A DNA stretch of 64,000 nucleotides from Corythucha ciliata (taxonomy: Eukaryota; Arthropoda; Insecta; Hemiptera; Tingidae): contig CM075943.1 in the NCBI GenBank assembly GCA_038030265.1, forward strand, positions 38,750,001-38,814,000, in the 5' to 3' direction. Below the pieces are notes generated by a model. That model had not been told where the DNA came from. It searched no databases and saw only the letters and a list, made by a program, of their open reading frames with translations. The position numbers and the translations under genes were made by a program. Within the stretch, counting starts at the first letter, position 1. Every line of letters starts with the position of its first letter. Positions 33,001-45,003 of this stretch are shown piece by piece.

Positions 33001-33891
33001 CAGGTAGTTTCAGTGCTCACGCATAAAAGTTTCAAATTGTATCAAATGGTTTGATGATTCTACCGAACTTTTCTGACTTCTTTTTTCCCATTTACGAAAA
33101 ATAACAAAATAAAAATAAGTTATGATTTAGCGTCAGAAAGGTGAAATAAAAGCAAAGAATAAACGTATAAGCCGAGAGAAATTCAAGTTTTTTGAGTGAG
33201 AGTGATGAACCATGAAAGCCCTCGCTTTTTCCTGTTCGCTCAATTTTTTTTGTTTTCTTCCCCGGCAACAATTCAAAAGAAAAGCAAGAAAGTTTTTTAC
33301 GTTACACTGGGGTGGAGGAAGGAAAGGGTGGTTTTTGTTTTTCTATATTTTCCAACTCCAAAATGAACGGAATTTGACGGGGCTGGAAGTTTTAAGCTAC
33401 GGCTACCACGCCCTTTTTTTCAACTATATATATTTTCATGGGAGGGACATAATCGTTGTCCTGGGTAAATCCACGACTATTGCAATTTCAGTACATTTCC
33501 TAACGTAGTGTGTGGCTGGGGCGTGGGGTGAAATCTTGAAAAGGAACTTTTGTGTTATACAGTGAGTTGAAGGGGAGGGGGGTCATCAATGGATGAGATG
33601 CCCAGCCTTTCGAAAGTATTCAAATAATACACCCTTTCATGAGAGGCTATATAGGGGGGGGGGGGCTTTAAACGTCTGGGCGCGGTTGAGGGTTGGAGAG
33701 GAGGTAGACTTAATGTCATTCCTCATGGTCTTCAAACATGTTTACCCTGTACTGTATACACAGAATGGCGAATACGTTTCTTGAAACGGTCCAAAGGGGG
33801 AAATGTCGATCCCCAAGTCTCTCTCTACTCTATCAATGCTCTCCGCCGCCCACGCGCTTCAATATCAACTCGTTGGAAATCAATCTTTCTT
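30051..33891 (+). repeat. 1.92-kb head-to-tail duplication starting at the CSP stop codon
   Basis: 30051-31970 is repeated at 31971-33891. The first unit begins AGTGAAAAACAAGC, overlapping the CSP stop; the second begins with the same bases but is preceded by non-coding sequence, so no CSP coding is duplicated. The first ~1.5 kb is nearly identical (one T/C change near 30142, one T-run indel). The last ~450 bases differ by at least seven single-base indels, mostly in homopolymers, plus GAAATTCAGAATC/GAAATCAATC. No gene in the unit; the small open frames are paired copies without coding character. Confidence 0.9.
30334..30339 (+). terminator. Candidate polyadenylation signal of the CSP gene
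   Basis: AATAAA about 280 bases after the stop codon in an AT-rich tract. It is repeated in the downstream duplicate, so its use cannot be judged from sequence. Confidence 0.35.
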
Positions 33892-34860
33892 GGTAAATAT
33901 CCCGTCCAAATATGTTACAAGGTGTTGCAGTTTTTTGTTTTTTTTTATTCGTGTTGGTCAATCTTTGATGTGAAGATAAGTAAATGCAAAATCACGAATA
34001 TCACTTTAAAAATACCGCTATACGAGGGAGTACTGCGGATGATATAATTGTAGCCCCAAACCTCCTAAAGCCGAACGTGGTACTGTTATAAAATAATAAC
34101 TGTGTCCACTGAGTACCACTGTATCACGCGTTACTCCTATGTTCCATGCAACATAGAATAATTAAAAGTTATTTAGATCAAGATCGTGGACGCTAAATAT
34201 ATTGCTCGGAATGTGACCGTCGGTCTATAAAAGTGTCATTTTCCCCAAGAAACTTCGAATTAGACTGGAAAATTGTCAATTTTACCCGGAATCTACAGAC
34301 TCAGCCGTGGAAACTGTCGGTTACAAAAACTGGTCCGGGAGGAGGGGCGCTGGTGGCGGTAGGGGTGGGCAGCTTCAAGTGAAAATATTAGATGCACTGT
34401 TGGTCTGTTGCCTACGTTGCAGGCTTTTATACTCGAGGATGAATCCCCATCAAGAAAACTGATAGTTCGTCAACTCAGAACGCTGCGCTAAAAATCGTCA
34501 ATTCATTATCAGAAACTGAATTTGGTCAGAAAGGGTCGTGATCCGTCAAAAACTAACATCACTGCCGGTAAACTGTGGTTTTAGCCTTCTATTCCGTATT
34601 TGCTGTGAAAGTGATACTTAAGGAGCTTAACTTGAATATGTTGAAATGTTGAGTGTCCGAGTGTGAGACCCCCCCCCCCCAACCACTAGGCTCGGTAACT
34701 GCGGTAAACTAGCGCAATGGGACTCAATGAGGGTCTTTCACCCGCCATCGCGCACTCATTTGGTATCTTGCAATGGGGTAAAATATTTTCAAGAAGATGT
34801 TAAAGAAAATTGATTTTCCTATTTTCTTCGATTCGCTCCGATTTTATTTTATATCCCGAA
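33892..34860. other. Gene-free stretch with degenerate repeat phrases
   Basis: 34230-34600 recurs loosely in phrases such as GAAACTTCGAATTAGAC, GAAAATTGTCAATTTTACC and GAAACTGTCGGTTAC. C11 run at 34670. No coding region. Confidence 0.45.
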
Positions 34861-34861
34861 C

Positions 34862-34995
34862 TGTTTCAACCACAGCAAAAGGTCCAATCACAGCATAGCT
34901 CCAAACTAGCGCAAAGCTCAAACCACAGCAAAACTCCAAACCACAGCAAAGCTCCAAACCACAGTAAAGCTCCAACCATAAAGATGGCCCAATAA
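34862..34995 (+). repeat. Type A minisatellite, second array
   Basis: About seven units of CCACAGCAAAGCTCCAAA, as at 24555-24995. The BEL/Pao element inserted at its right edge. Confidence 0.8.
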
Positions 34996-35018
34996 AACCT
35001 AACCACATCAAAGGTCCG

Positions 35019-35692
35019 TGTTGTGACTTCGCGCCACCACTTCGTATATATATATATATATGTAGATAGTTTTTCAGTTTTAAGAAAGCCTGCATTTTTA
35101 GCAATTAGTATAAATTATAATTTAATTTAATTTTCTTTGTTGTCTTTAGTTTTCTCTCCCATTTGGATAATTTAAGCTAGCGCCCAATGCAACCACGTCT
35201 TCCCCCTTCCAATCCTACCCTATATTTTGGCGAGGTAAAAAGGCGCGGACGCTGATAACTTCACTTCTCCTCCATGCGTTGGCTAGTGAGTTTAGATGCA
35301 CCCAGTTTGTCTGTCTTTTGAAGTTATAGTAAATCTGAGCGTTGGCTCGTCACTCTAGATTCGACCCCGAAATTGTCGTTTGCGTCGTACTTCGAAAAAA
35401 TAGTCTGTCGACCGCTGTCGCCCTCGATAGAGGCTTCCCTACGACCGTCGCACTCGCAGTAAGTACCTCGCCGTCCTCCCGAAAAACCCGACTTTCCTCA
35501 CCTTCTTTCTCAAACCGATTTTCGAAACCATCCAGGTTGCATTGGGTACCGAAACCAGCGTTAGCAATTCGTCTATAATTAACAAATATTGTTTTTAATT
35601 AAACTACAATAATGTACAGTCCACCGTTCAACTTTTTGAATATTTCCCGAATTTACCCCCCGACGAGTGCCTTGGGCTACCATACCCCAACA
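35019..35692 (+). repeat. BEL/Pao 5' LTR (674 bp)
   Basis: TGTTGTGACTTCGCGCC to CATACCCCAACA. Contains a TA microsatellite at 35045-35061. Promoter elements not resolved. Confidence 0.92.
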
Positions 35693-35712
35693 TTTGGTCC
35701 TCCTACGGCGGA
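35693..35712 (+). promoter_or_regulatory. Presumed primer-binding site
   Basis: Immediately after the LTR comes TTTGGTCCTCCTACGG; the TGG at 35695 would pair with a tRNA CCA end. The tRNA is not identified. Confidence 0.45.
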
Positions 35713-35825
35713 TTCTCATAAAATACATTTTGGCACTCTCATTCCAACTTTACTTCACATTTCACGTTTTTTGCATAACCTATAAGTTTTTCATTTTAAC
35801 TTTTCGACTTAATTAGTGCGCAGTC

Positions 35826-38800
35826 ATGGCCGCTTTTAGGAAAGATCACGCCAAAGTAAAATTCTTATTCGCGCGGGCAGAATTCCTCAGTACCGTCAAG
35901 AATTTAGAAGATCATATTATAATAGAAATAAAAGACCTAGTTAAGTCCAAGGATTCGATCCGTGATTTATACCTAGATTTAGGTTCCCGTGATGAGAGGG
36001 GAGAGGTGAGTGAGGAGTCCTTAATCTCCGAGTTAAATTCGTACTTGAACATTGTCTATAAACTCGAAGCGAAGCTAAAAGTTGGCCTTCACGGCAAAAA
36101 CGCTGCCTCATGCAGTTCAAGACAGTCGCGGTCCTCCTCTATCTCCTCTATGACTCGCAAGAAGACGTTGCCGCTCGGCGCGAGGCGGTAAAACGATATC
36201 GATAAGCTATCTTGTGATAGCAAGGATAACAGTGATGTTCGATCGCCTTCTCCCGATATGATCTCCGTCGATTCTAGGGATACCAAGTATAATCCGACTG
36301 GACCGGGGCACTCCTTCGAAATGCCTTCCGTGAAGCTTCCGGTCATCGATCTACCGTCGTTCAGCCGTCCTAGTTCGGATAATTGGCCGAACTTTAAGGC
36401 CCTATTTCAGTCCCTCATTCTGGGAAACAAATCCATTTCAGGGCTGATGAAACTCCACTACCTTCGCACCTGCCTCGGCGGAGAGGCCCTACTAAAAATC
36501 CAGCATTTAGCTCTCTCGGAGGAGAACCTAGACGTCGCGTGGAGAACGTTACTCAAGGCATACGACAACAAGAGGCTTATTGCCACTAAATATTGGAGGT
36601 CAATCACTGGTCACCCCCCCGTGGGAAAGTCTTGTACGCTCTCGCAACTTGTCTCGAACGTAATGACTAACGTAGACGCCCTAAAAGAGCTCGAATACCC
36701 GGTGGAGGGATGGAGCCTGCCTTTAGTCGACACAATACTTTCCAAAGTCGACCCCACCACCCGGGAAATGTTCGAAAACTCCCTAGGCCTAAGCGATCCG
36801 ACGTACGAAGATCTCTTTTTCTTCCTTGAAAAGCGAGCAAGGAGCATCGAAGCATCCGAGGTGTATGTTCCAAAATGCAGTCCCAAGGTTGCGCCCGCAA
36901 GGGCTTCGGCTACAACAAGGAGCGTCTTTTTGGCGTCTTCAAATACAGTCTGCCCCGTATGCCGAAGGGATCATGAGGTGACTTCGTGTAAACGCCTTCT
37001 AGCCATGCGTCCTCGAGAGCGGTTCAATACTGCGAAAAAAGTTCGACTGTGTGTAGTCTGCCTTTCCAGGGAGCACAAATCATCCGAGTGCAAAGAGTCA
37101 AAAATGTGTCGCTCGTGCAATGGCCGCCACCTCACCATGCTTCATTTCGTGGAAGCGTCGCAAAGCCGCACTGAAGTCACTCCGGAAGCCCACCCGAAAG
37201 AGACAACTGACGCTGGAGCTGCCCTGCAGGTCACCCAGATTTCGGTGGGGGGTCACCCCCCTCCCACACTTGTGCTTCTGTCAACGGCGCTAGTCTGCGT
37301 AAAGGACATAAATGGTCTTCCGGTGCTTGTTCGTGCCATCCTCGACTCAGGTAGCCAATGTACCCTCGTAACCACTGATCTCGTCAGAAGGTTGGGTTTG
37401 AGAACTACCCCTTCGAAAATTCCGATCCGAGGCATCACTAACGCCCTTTGTCAAGTCAATTACGAGGTCGACGTTTCTTTGTCGCCGGCTGGAAGAGAAC
37501 GACCATCCTACGTCATGACCGCTCTTTGCGTCGATCAAATCACAGGGAATGTCCCTTCGACTTCCTTTTCGGCTCCCAACTGGGATCACATTTTAGACCT
37601 TGATTTGGCCGACCCAACGTTTTCAAACGCCCAATCCGTGGATATTCTCCTCGGAGCCGACATTTATTCAAGATTATTGAAATCGGGATTGCGTAAAGGA
37701 GCGGTTAATACTCCGATAGCTATTGAAACCACGCTCGGATGGGTCTTGATGGGGCCAGCTCAACCCTTAGTCACTCATCGAAACTCGAAATCGTCGGTGA
37801 ATTCTGCGTCAGAGGTATCTACGCTATTTGTGACGTTAGACGAAATGGTGCACACGTTTTGGGAGATCGAAAAGGTCCCGGAAAATACGTTAATTTCTGC
37901 AGAGGACGAGTACTGTGATCGTTTGTTCCATCGTTCGCACAGTCGGACGGAAGAGGGGCGTTACGTCGTCCCGTTACTATTCAGGAAGGGCGAGCCTGTC
38001 CTTGGTTCATCCCGTGAAAGAGCCCTCCATCGGTTTCTCAGTCTTGAAAGGCGCTTCACTTCGGACCCAAACTTCAGAGATTTGTACCACAAAGAGATTA
38101 AGGGCATGCTCGATAACGGTCATCTCGCCATCTGCGACGATTCGTCTGTCAGAGAAGGGTACTACATGCCCCACCATGCCGTGGCTAAAAAGGAAGCAAA
38201 CGGCGAGAGTCTGAGAATCGTTTTCGACGCCTCAGCTCGGACCACGAACGGCCGCTGCTTGAATGACTGTCTTGCTTCAGGTCCCAAATTACAGCGAAAC
38301 ATCGTCGACGTTCTTTTGGGCTTCCGAGCTTTTGGTGTAGCTTTGGTCGGCGATATAAAAAAGATGTTCCTCCAGGTGAGGCTACAGCCTCCAGATGCGG
38401 TCTACCAAAAAATATTGTGGAGATTCGACCAGTCCAAGCCTATTGAAGAGTATTTTCTGCCCACTGTCACCTTCGGAGTCTCGTGCTCTCCCTACCTAGC
38501 GATGCGTGCAGTACACCAACTCGTCAAGGATGAAGGCACAGAATTTCCATCGGCGTCCGCAGCACTTCTCAACCAGGTTTATGTCGACGATCTGCTAGTC
38601 TCGTGCCCAAACATGGAGTCCGCTCAGTGCCTAAGACTCGAATTGTCCTCTCTGTTAAACAAGGGCGGATTCGAAATGCGAAAATGGGCTTCGAACATGG
38701 AAAACGCGCTAGAGGGAGTGGAAGAATCTGATAGACGTCAGGGTCGGACAAATTTCGATTCCGAAGTACCCTTCCTGAAAGTCCTCGGCCTGGTGTGGAA

Positions 38801-41313
38801 CCCTCAATCCGATGTTTTCACCTATGAAATTCAAGACTTAAGTAGTCCCGCAACGAAGAGAGGTATACTGTCGGACTTGGCCCGTTTGTTCGATCCGCTC
38901 GGTTGGTTGACCCCCCTCATCCTTATCGGCAAACTCATCATAAAAGAGTTGTGGATCCTGGGAATCGGATGGGACGACCCAGCGCCCGATCAGTTAGTGA
39001 GTCAATGGGCAGCCTTTAAAGAACAGCTGAGCGCCTGCGCAAAGATCGCGCGCCCGAGACCCATCCAGTCTGCTGGTGAGACCCCCCGATTCGTCGTTCA
39101 TGGGTTCTCTGACGCTTCGTCGAAGGCATACGGAGCCTGTATCTATCTCGTTTCGACCAGGGAACCCCCCCAGTTCTCTACGTCCACGCTTCTCGTGAGT
39201 AAGAGCCGTCTCGCCCCGGTAAATAGAAAAATAACCATTCCGAGGCTCGAGCTGTTAGCGGCTCATCTCTTGTCGCAGCTCATTTCCGTTATACTTCCGT
39301 CGTTAAAGCGGTTCTTAAAAATCGATGAATGCGTCTGTTGGACTGATTCGACCGTCGTCCTTTACTGGTTGAGATCATCGCCTGAAAGATGGCAAGTTTT
39401 CGTTGGAAATCGAATCGACGCTATCCAACAATGTACTTCCGTGTCCTGGTGGAGACACGTGCCTACGTTTGACAACCCGGCGGACCATGCTTCCAGAGGT
39501 TTGATGCCACTCGAGGTCGTGACGTCGGATTTATGGTGGAGGGGGCCACCGTGGATAACTTCCCCCCCGGACGAGTGGCCAAGCAGCGATATCGAAGTGG
39601 TTCCACCGCCGGCCTGCGTCGGAGAGGAAGAAAGAAGGGGCAAGACGGTGTTAGCCGTCGTCGAGTCACCATTTGACGAACTCCTAGCCCGTGCGTCATC
39701 GCTTCTAAGACTGCAGCGGATCACCGCATACAGTGTTAGGATGTGCACACCGAGGGATGCGCGGGAGAAAGGGCCCCTAAAAACTCGTGAGCTTCAGCGA
39801 GCCCTCGTCTTTTGGTTAAGACGCACGCAGAACTCCGAATATCACGACGAAATAAAAATAATGAATTCGGGGAAGTTGTTACCCAAAGCATTTGGTAGAC
39901 TCAATCCCGTCAAAGACGCCGAGGGACTTCTTCGTGTCGGAGGAAGACTCGGGCATTCGGAGTTGAAAGAGGACACGAAACGGCCAATAATCGTTTTGTA
40001 GACCATAAACTTTTTTTTGAACCATACAGCCATGGTGTTTTTTATAGAATGCATTTCGGGCCCATTCCCGGTGCCCCTCATCAGCATTACCGCTTCACCT
40101 CTAAGGCCAAACACCCCACTAAGGCCAATAATCGTACCGGGGAAGTCGCGGTTGGCGTTTCTGCTCGTGGACTTCTATCATCGTGAATTTGGACACCTCG
40201 GACCAACAGCGCTAAAAGCTTTGCTCGGTAGACGGTATTGGGTTACCTCCACACGGCGAGTCGTTCGCAGCGTTATCTTCCGCTGCCTCGAGTGCTTCAA
40301 GCAACGTCCAAGTCTGCACACCCCACTGATGGGGGAACTACCCGCTGTAAGGGTGAGACCGGCCCGCCCGTTCTCCAATGTCGGCGTAGATTTCGCGGGG
40401 CCCATTATGGTTAAATCTTCCAAATTGAAGCGAGCGCCTCAACTCAAGACCTACGTAGCCGTCTTCGTCTGCATGGTGACCCGAGCTGTTCATTTAGAAG
40501 CAGTCTCAGACCTCAGTTCGGACGCGTTCTTGGCGGCACTAAACCGCTTTGCGTCGAGGCGAGGCTTGCCAAAGTACATTTACTCTGACAACGGCACTAA
40601 CTTTGTCGGTGCTGACCGGCAACTACGAAAGCTGGTGTCACTGACTCTAAAATCGGACAAGATCTCGGATACGTCGGCCACGAGAGGAATCACGTGGCAC
40701 TTTAATCCCCCCCCCCCCAAGCACAGCATTTCGGCGGGTTATGTGAGGCGGCAGTAAAGTCTATGAAAATCCATTTAAATAAAATTATGGGCAACTCAAC
40801 TTTGACGTTCGAAGAACTTTCGACGGTGCTGGCTCGTATCGAGGCATGCTTGAACTCACGCCCGTTGTCACCTATGAACGATGATCCAGACAAATACGAC
40901 GTTTTGACGCCGGGACACTTCCTGACCTTCGCCCCCCTTTTGTCCCTACCAGAAGAAGACCTGACGCCTCTTCCAACCGACAGGGTCAAACGATGGAGAC
41001 TAGTACAGCAACTCAACTAGCATTTCTGGAAAAGATGGCAACTGGAATACCTGACAGCACTCCAAAACCGTCCCAAGTGGCATCAACCACAAAAGCCTCT
41101 CCAACCAGGTATGATGGTCCTCATAAGGGAAGAATCGCCACCTCTTCAGTGGAGACTGGGACGAGTCTCCGAGATATTTCCGGGAGCAGACGGACACGTA
41201 AGAGTGGCCAGTTCGAACCGCAGTGACAGAAAACGGCAAGGCAACCGTCAAACAATTCAAACGCCCGGCTGTCAAACTCATTCCCCTCCCGTTCGAGCGT
41301 TCCTGAAGCTAGT
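35826..41313 (+). pseudogene. BEL/Pao gag-pol polyprotein (broken)
   Basis: One frame from ATG 35826 runs through TAA 36189-36191 into the long frame ending at 40001. Domains counted from Met at 36258: DUF1759-type Gag (about 20-200), zinc knuckles CPVCRRDHEVTSC (~232), CVVCLSREHKSSEC and CRSCNGRH (~260-290), DUF1758-type protease DSGSQCTLV (~363), RT with IVFDASAR (~655) and YVDDLL (~775), RNase H FSDASSKAYGACIYL (~951) and CWTDSTVVLYWL. Integrase follows the insertion at 39995-40135: HREFGHLGP with CLECFK, then VDFAGPI, YSDNGTNFVG and GGLCEAAVKSM as the D,D,E core. Lesions: the TAA, an insertion bearing a stop, a frameshift in a C11 run (40709-40719), a TAG at 41018-41020 where relatives would have Gln, and another frameshift near 41212. 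Most are single-base, so sequencing error is possible for some. Confidence 0.9.
39995..40135 (+). mobile_element. 141-bp insertion in BEL pol with 13-bp direct repeats
   Basis: GGCCAATAATCGT occurs at 39982-39994 and again at 40123-40135; the protein homology is continuous if one copy plus the bases between is removed. The length is a multiple of three but it brings a TAG at 39999. The insert has a T8 run at 40010-40017 and no poly(A) tail. Origin unknown; the 13-base repeat suits target-primed retroposition or a template switch. Confidence 0.7.
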
Positions 41314-41321
41314 CGCTTCAG

Positions 41322-41333
41322 TGTGGGGCGGGA
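41322..41333 (+). promoter_or_regulatory. Polypurine tract of BEL element
   Basis: GTGGGGCGGGA lies directly before the 3' LTR, the usual plus-strand primer position. Confidence 0.6.
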
Positions 41334-42034
41334 TGTTGTGACTTCGCGCCACCACTTCGTGTGTATATATATGTATATGTAGATAGTTTTTCAGTTTTAA
41401 GAAAGCCTGCATTTTTAGCAATTAGTATAAATTATAATTTACTTTATTTTTCTTTGTTGTCTTTAGTTTTCTCTCCCATTTGGATAATTTAAGCTAGCGC
41501 CCAATGCAACCACGTGTTCCCCCTTCCAATCCTACCCTATATTTTGGCGAGGTAAAAAGGCGCGGACGCTGAAACTTCACTTCTCCTCCATGCGTTGGCT
41601 AGTGAGTTTAGATGCACCCAGTTTGTCTGTCTTTTGAAGTTATAGTAAATCTGAGCGTTGGCTCGTCACTCTAGATTCGACCCCGAAATTGTCGTTTGCG
41701 TCGTACTTCGAAAAAATAGTCTGTCGACCGCTGTCGCCCTCGATAGAGGCTTCTCCGTCGCCCTCGATAGAGGCTTCCCTACGACCGTCGCACTCGCAGT
41801 AAGTACCTCGCCGTCCTCCCGAAAAACCCGACTTTCCTCACCTTCTTTCTCAAACCGATTTTCGAAACCATCCAGGTTGCATATTGGGTACCGAAACCAG
41901 CGTTAGCAATTCGTCTATAATTAACAAATATTGTTTTTAATTAAACTACAATAATATACAGTCCACCGTTCAACTTTTTGAATATTTCCCGAATTTACCC
42001 CCCGACGAGTGCCTTGGGCTACCATACCCCAACA
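41334..42034 (+). repeat. BEL/Pao 3' LTR (701 bp)
   Basis: Same ends as the 5' LTR. It carries a 24-base tandem duplication of CGCCCTCGATAGAGGCTT plus flank at about 41735-41780. Confidence 0.92.
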
Positions 42035-42039
42035 GTCCG

Positions 42040-42395
42040 TGTTCCGTACGGAAGTCCGGTCGGTGACGCGCTCTCGAGGCACAACTTATTAAAAAGAGTA
42101 TTTTCCGTCCGAGCGCGGAGTTTTCTCCCATCTCGCTCCGGCAACTGTGAGAGGGTTAGAGGGGGAGTGTTTTTTTTGGTTCTCTGTTTTAACGGTTGCC
42201 CTTAAGTGTGTCTCGGACGATGTTCGTGAAGGGCAGACTTTCGTTCATGCTTGGTATTCTCTACGGCTAGAATTCGAGAAGTGACAATTAAAAGAGACGA
42301 ACAGGTCAGTGCTCTACAATCATACATAATTTCCACCTTAATTTATAGCCAAAATATTCAATACAGTCCACTTATTTCTACATTAATATCACAGT
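42040..42395. other. Spacer right of BEL
   Basis: CG-rich patch near 42055-42120, otherwise unremarkable. No gene. Confidence 0.45.
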
Positions 42396-42396
42396 C

Positions 42397-42440
42397 CGAC
42401 CACAGCAAAGGTCTAGGTCCAGCCACAGCATTTGTCCAAC
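42397..42440 (+). repeat. Type A minisatellite, short third patch
   Basis: ACCACAGCAAAGGTCTAGG and AGCCACAGCATTTGTCC are two to three degenerate units, possibly the other side of the array that the BEL element entered. Confidence 0.5.
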
Positions 42441-42499
42441 AACAAAAATCCACGCACTTAATTTTTGGGTGCAAATTCTTAATTAATTTTTTAGAGAGC

Positions 42500-43330
42500 A
42501 AATTCTGAGAGACTGGGTTTTTGACAGAAAAAAAATGGGTTTTAAATGAACCAGACTTTTAGTGAGTCAGACCCGCAAAAATGGGGTTTTGGTGAAAAAA
42601 ATCCGCGAAATCAGTCTCGAAATTTTGAGTTAAGCAACCCCGCGGGTTTTGATGCTGGCCCAATTTCACGGGGTCGCTTGGGATCGGACCGGTCCAAATT
42701 GATGAGCAAGTCGGTACTCAAACTCGGCCCAGCCCGATTCCATCCTTAAATTGAGTCAAACCAGCGAAATTATCTATTTGAATGAACAAAACCCGCGAAA
42801 TTGGGGTTCGTGATGGTCAGTACCAATCCGAAAAATTTGGGCTCTATAGTAGCGGCAACCCCGCTAAAATTTTGTTTTTGAAAGAATTGTGAGATCAAGG
42901 ATTTACTCTTTGGATCACCCTATAAATATCAAAAAGCGAGTGAAATCCGGGAAGTTGGTAAATAAAATAAAATAAAAGTTAAAATTTTAGCTCCACGTCG
43001 GATAAAATTGAGAAAATCTAGGAGTTTGGCCATTTCGCGCCTAAAATTCAAGAACAGTGCAAAATTGGCCTGACCCCCTCATTAAATTTGAGAAAATCCG
43101 CGAGTAGAGCAGTTCTGTGGTTATAAAACCCAGCAAAACCACGACTTGAGCTTATTTCACGGCAAAAATATCCAAAAATCCCAGTTTTGGCCGCTCAGCG
43201 AAGTGAAACCGAGAGAAACCGCTGGTTCAGGCATTTTGCGACTTGAATTATATAAGTCTGGATTATGGCTGCTCGGGCGAAATGTTTCCAGACTCCGACT
43301 CCGAGTTTTGCATTTGTGGTTAAAATGGAA
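42500..43330 (-). repeat. Degenerate ~32-bp repeat, type C, reversed
   Basis: Repeated phrases such as AAAAATCCGCGAAATCAG, CAACCCCGCGGGTTTTG, CCAATTTCACGGGGTCG and AAACCCGCGAAATTGGGG. Mostly reverse orientation relative to 20840-21345. No gene. Confidence 0.65.
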
Positions 43331-43574
43331 AGGGGGAGGGATCTGGGTGGTGTGGTCAATGAGCCAGAACATCCCTATAGCCCGTCAAGTTAAACGTGGA
43401 CCTCGCCCTTCTATGATCAGCCCCTCTAGCTATTATTCCTGCCCCCTGCATGGAACTTCGTCTTGATAATACCACTTATCTTTGGTGAACAGTGGGACAA
43501 CCAATTGGGCAATGAAAGTAGAGGGAAGATAAGTTGCAAGTAATCGAATGAGCGAGCGCTGGCCGCGGGTTCAT

Positions 43575-43595
43575 GTGAGGCTATAGTAGCCTCAC
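43575..43595. other. Perfect hairpin
   Basis: GTGAGGCTA TAG TAGCCTCAC: nine-base arms around three bases. Function unknown. Confidence 0.6.
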
Positions 43596-43599
43596 AATC

Positions 43600-45000
43600 G
43601 TAATAAATCCGTATTATGTTGCAATGTTAGTGTGTATTTGTATAAGTACCCCACAAGGGGGCCCCACAGTACTAGTGTTAGGTGATTGGGGTCCCACGAG
43701 GGCTAGAAACGGCCCTGACCCACCCCACAGATTCACTATTGCGATGGGGTAGTGCGTGCACGTGTCTAGGATGCACCTCCCTGCGTGGTTGTGGTTGAAA
43801 GTGAGCGTGAAGGAAAGGCCTAGGCTAGACGCATATGTACGTGAACCCTGGAGTGGGGCCAATCTGAGGATTAACGGCCCATCTCGGAAAGTGGTTCAGG
43901 GCACGAAGACGCCAAGAAGGTTGTGTGGGCAAACAATCTCAAACCAGCCACAAAAGCTCAAGGAGACTGACTCGCAGTGTGGGGAGTCCGGAGCTGGGAC
44001 CTGGAAGCAGATAATTCGGCCCTGGGGTTTTTTTCTTTTTTTGCCTCATTTTAAAGAACATTTTAACAAATAACGTTTTAAAGAACTGGATTATTATACA
44101 TAATTAGGGGTACTCATGAAAAATGTTAAACCTTGTATTTGTTATATGCTAAATTCCGAACAGATGGGTAAGACCATAGAAACGAAGAAATTGAACACAA
44201 AAAATACGAAATAACAGGGTTTACGTCGATAACATAATGTTAAACTTCAGAGCATGAACACCCCTACATTTCCTCTGCATTATACAATATTACCCTCGTA
44301 TGTACCAGTGCTGTGTTAAAAGGATTTGTGTACTTAGCCAACCAGACCATGGCAGATGGGATAGTCATGGTATATCTTCTTTTTTTTTCGTTAGCAGACT
44401 TGAAATATCCCGTATTTACGCTGCTCGAAGCACACTGCGGAGGCGGATATACCTACTGTGCTTGCCTAATCCATCGAGGTGAAAAAAAAACAACAACCCT
44501 CTTCACCCACAATTTTCAGGAAATCATCGCGCTTGATACTGCATTGTTTTGAATTCCCAACTGAAAATAACTGTACGCGTAGGTACCTACCCTGTAAAGG
44601 GAATTACCAATTAAGGGTAAACTGAGGGAGAGTGTATAGAGTTCAATTGTATTCCTGGGGGGGGGGGGCACTTCAAAGAGCTCTAACCCGACTTCTTTTA
44701 ATGAAGTATGTAGCGAGGTGTTTTCACCGTTTTAATGCATTTTATTTATTTACTATATCACACGCCGGATATCATTGAAAATTTGAAACCCCTTCTCACT
44801 CTATATGGCGAACCACAGCGAGTACATTCACGCTGAAACTCTGAAAAACGGGAGTAGCCTAGTTGGGCGACAGGCCAAGAGAAATGACTGGGTTGGGCGA
44901 CGGCTAAAGAAAGTCTAGAAAAGGTACAAGTCGAGTTGGGCGACAGATTAAATATGAAATTCTCAGTGTGGCGTTATTTTTTTATGGTTAAATGGTGGTA
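43600..45000. other. Gene-free stretch
   Basis: No supported gene. Contains a G-run at 44659-44668 and three imperfect units of AGTTGGGCGACAGGCCAAGA at about 44863, 44903 and 44936 (~35-40 base spacing). Confidence 0.45.
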
Positions 45001-45003
45001 GTT

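Larger units (their letters stand above)
35014..42039 (+). mobile_element. BEL/Pao LTR retrotransposon with 5-bp target duplication
   Basis: LTRs at 35019-35692 and 41334-42034 begin TGTTG and end CAACA. GTCCG flanks both sides (35014-35018, 42035-42039) as the target-site duplication. The internal region carries one gag-pol reading frame of BEL/Pao type, with integrase last. LTRs differ by about four substitutions, a TA-microsatellite change, small indels and a 24-base tandem duplication in the 3' LTR, so the insertion is recent. The coding region has stops, frameshifts and a 141-bp insertion, so it is not autonomous as read. Confidence 0.93.
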
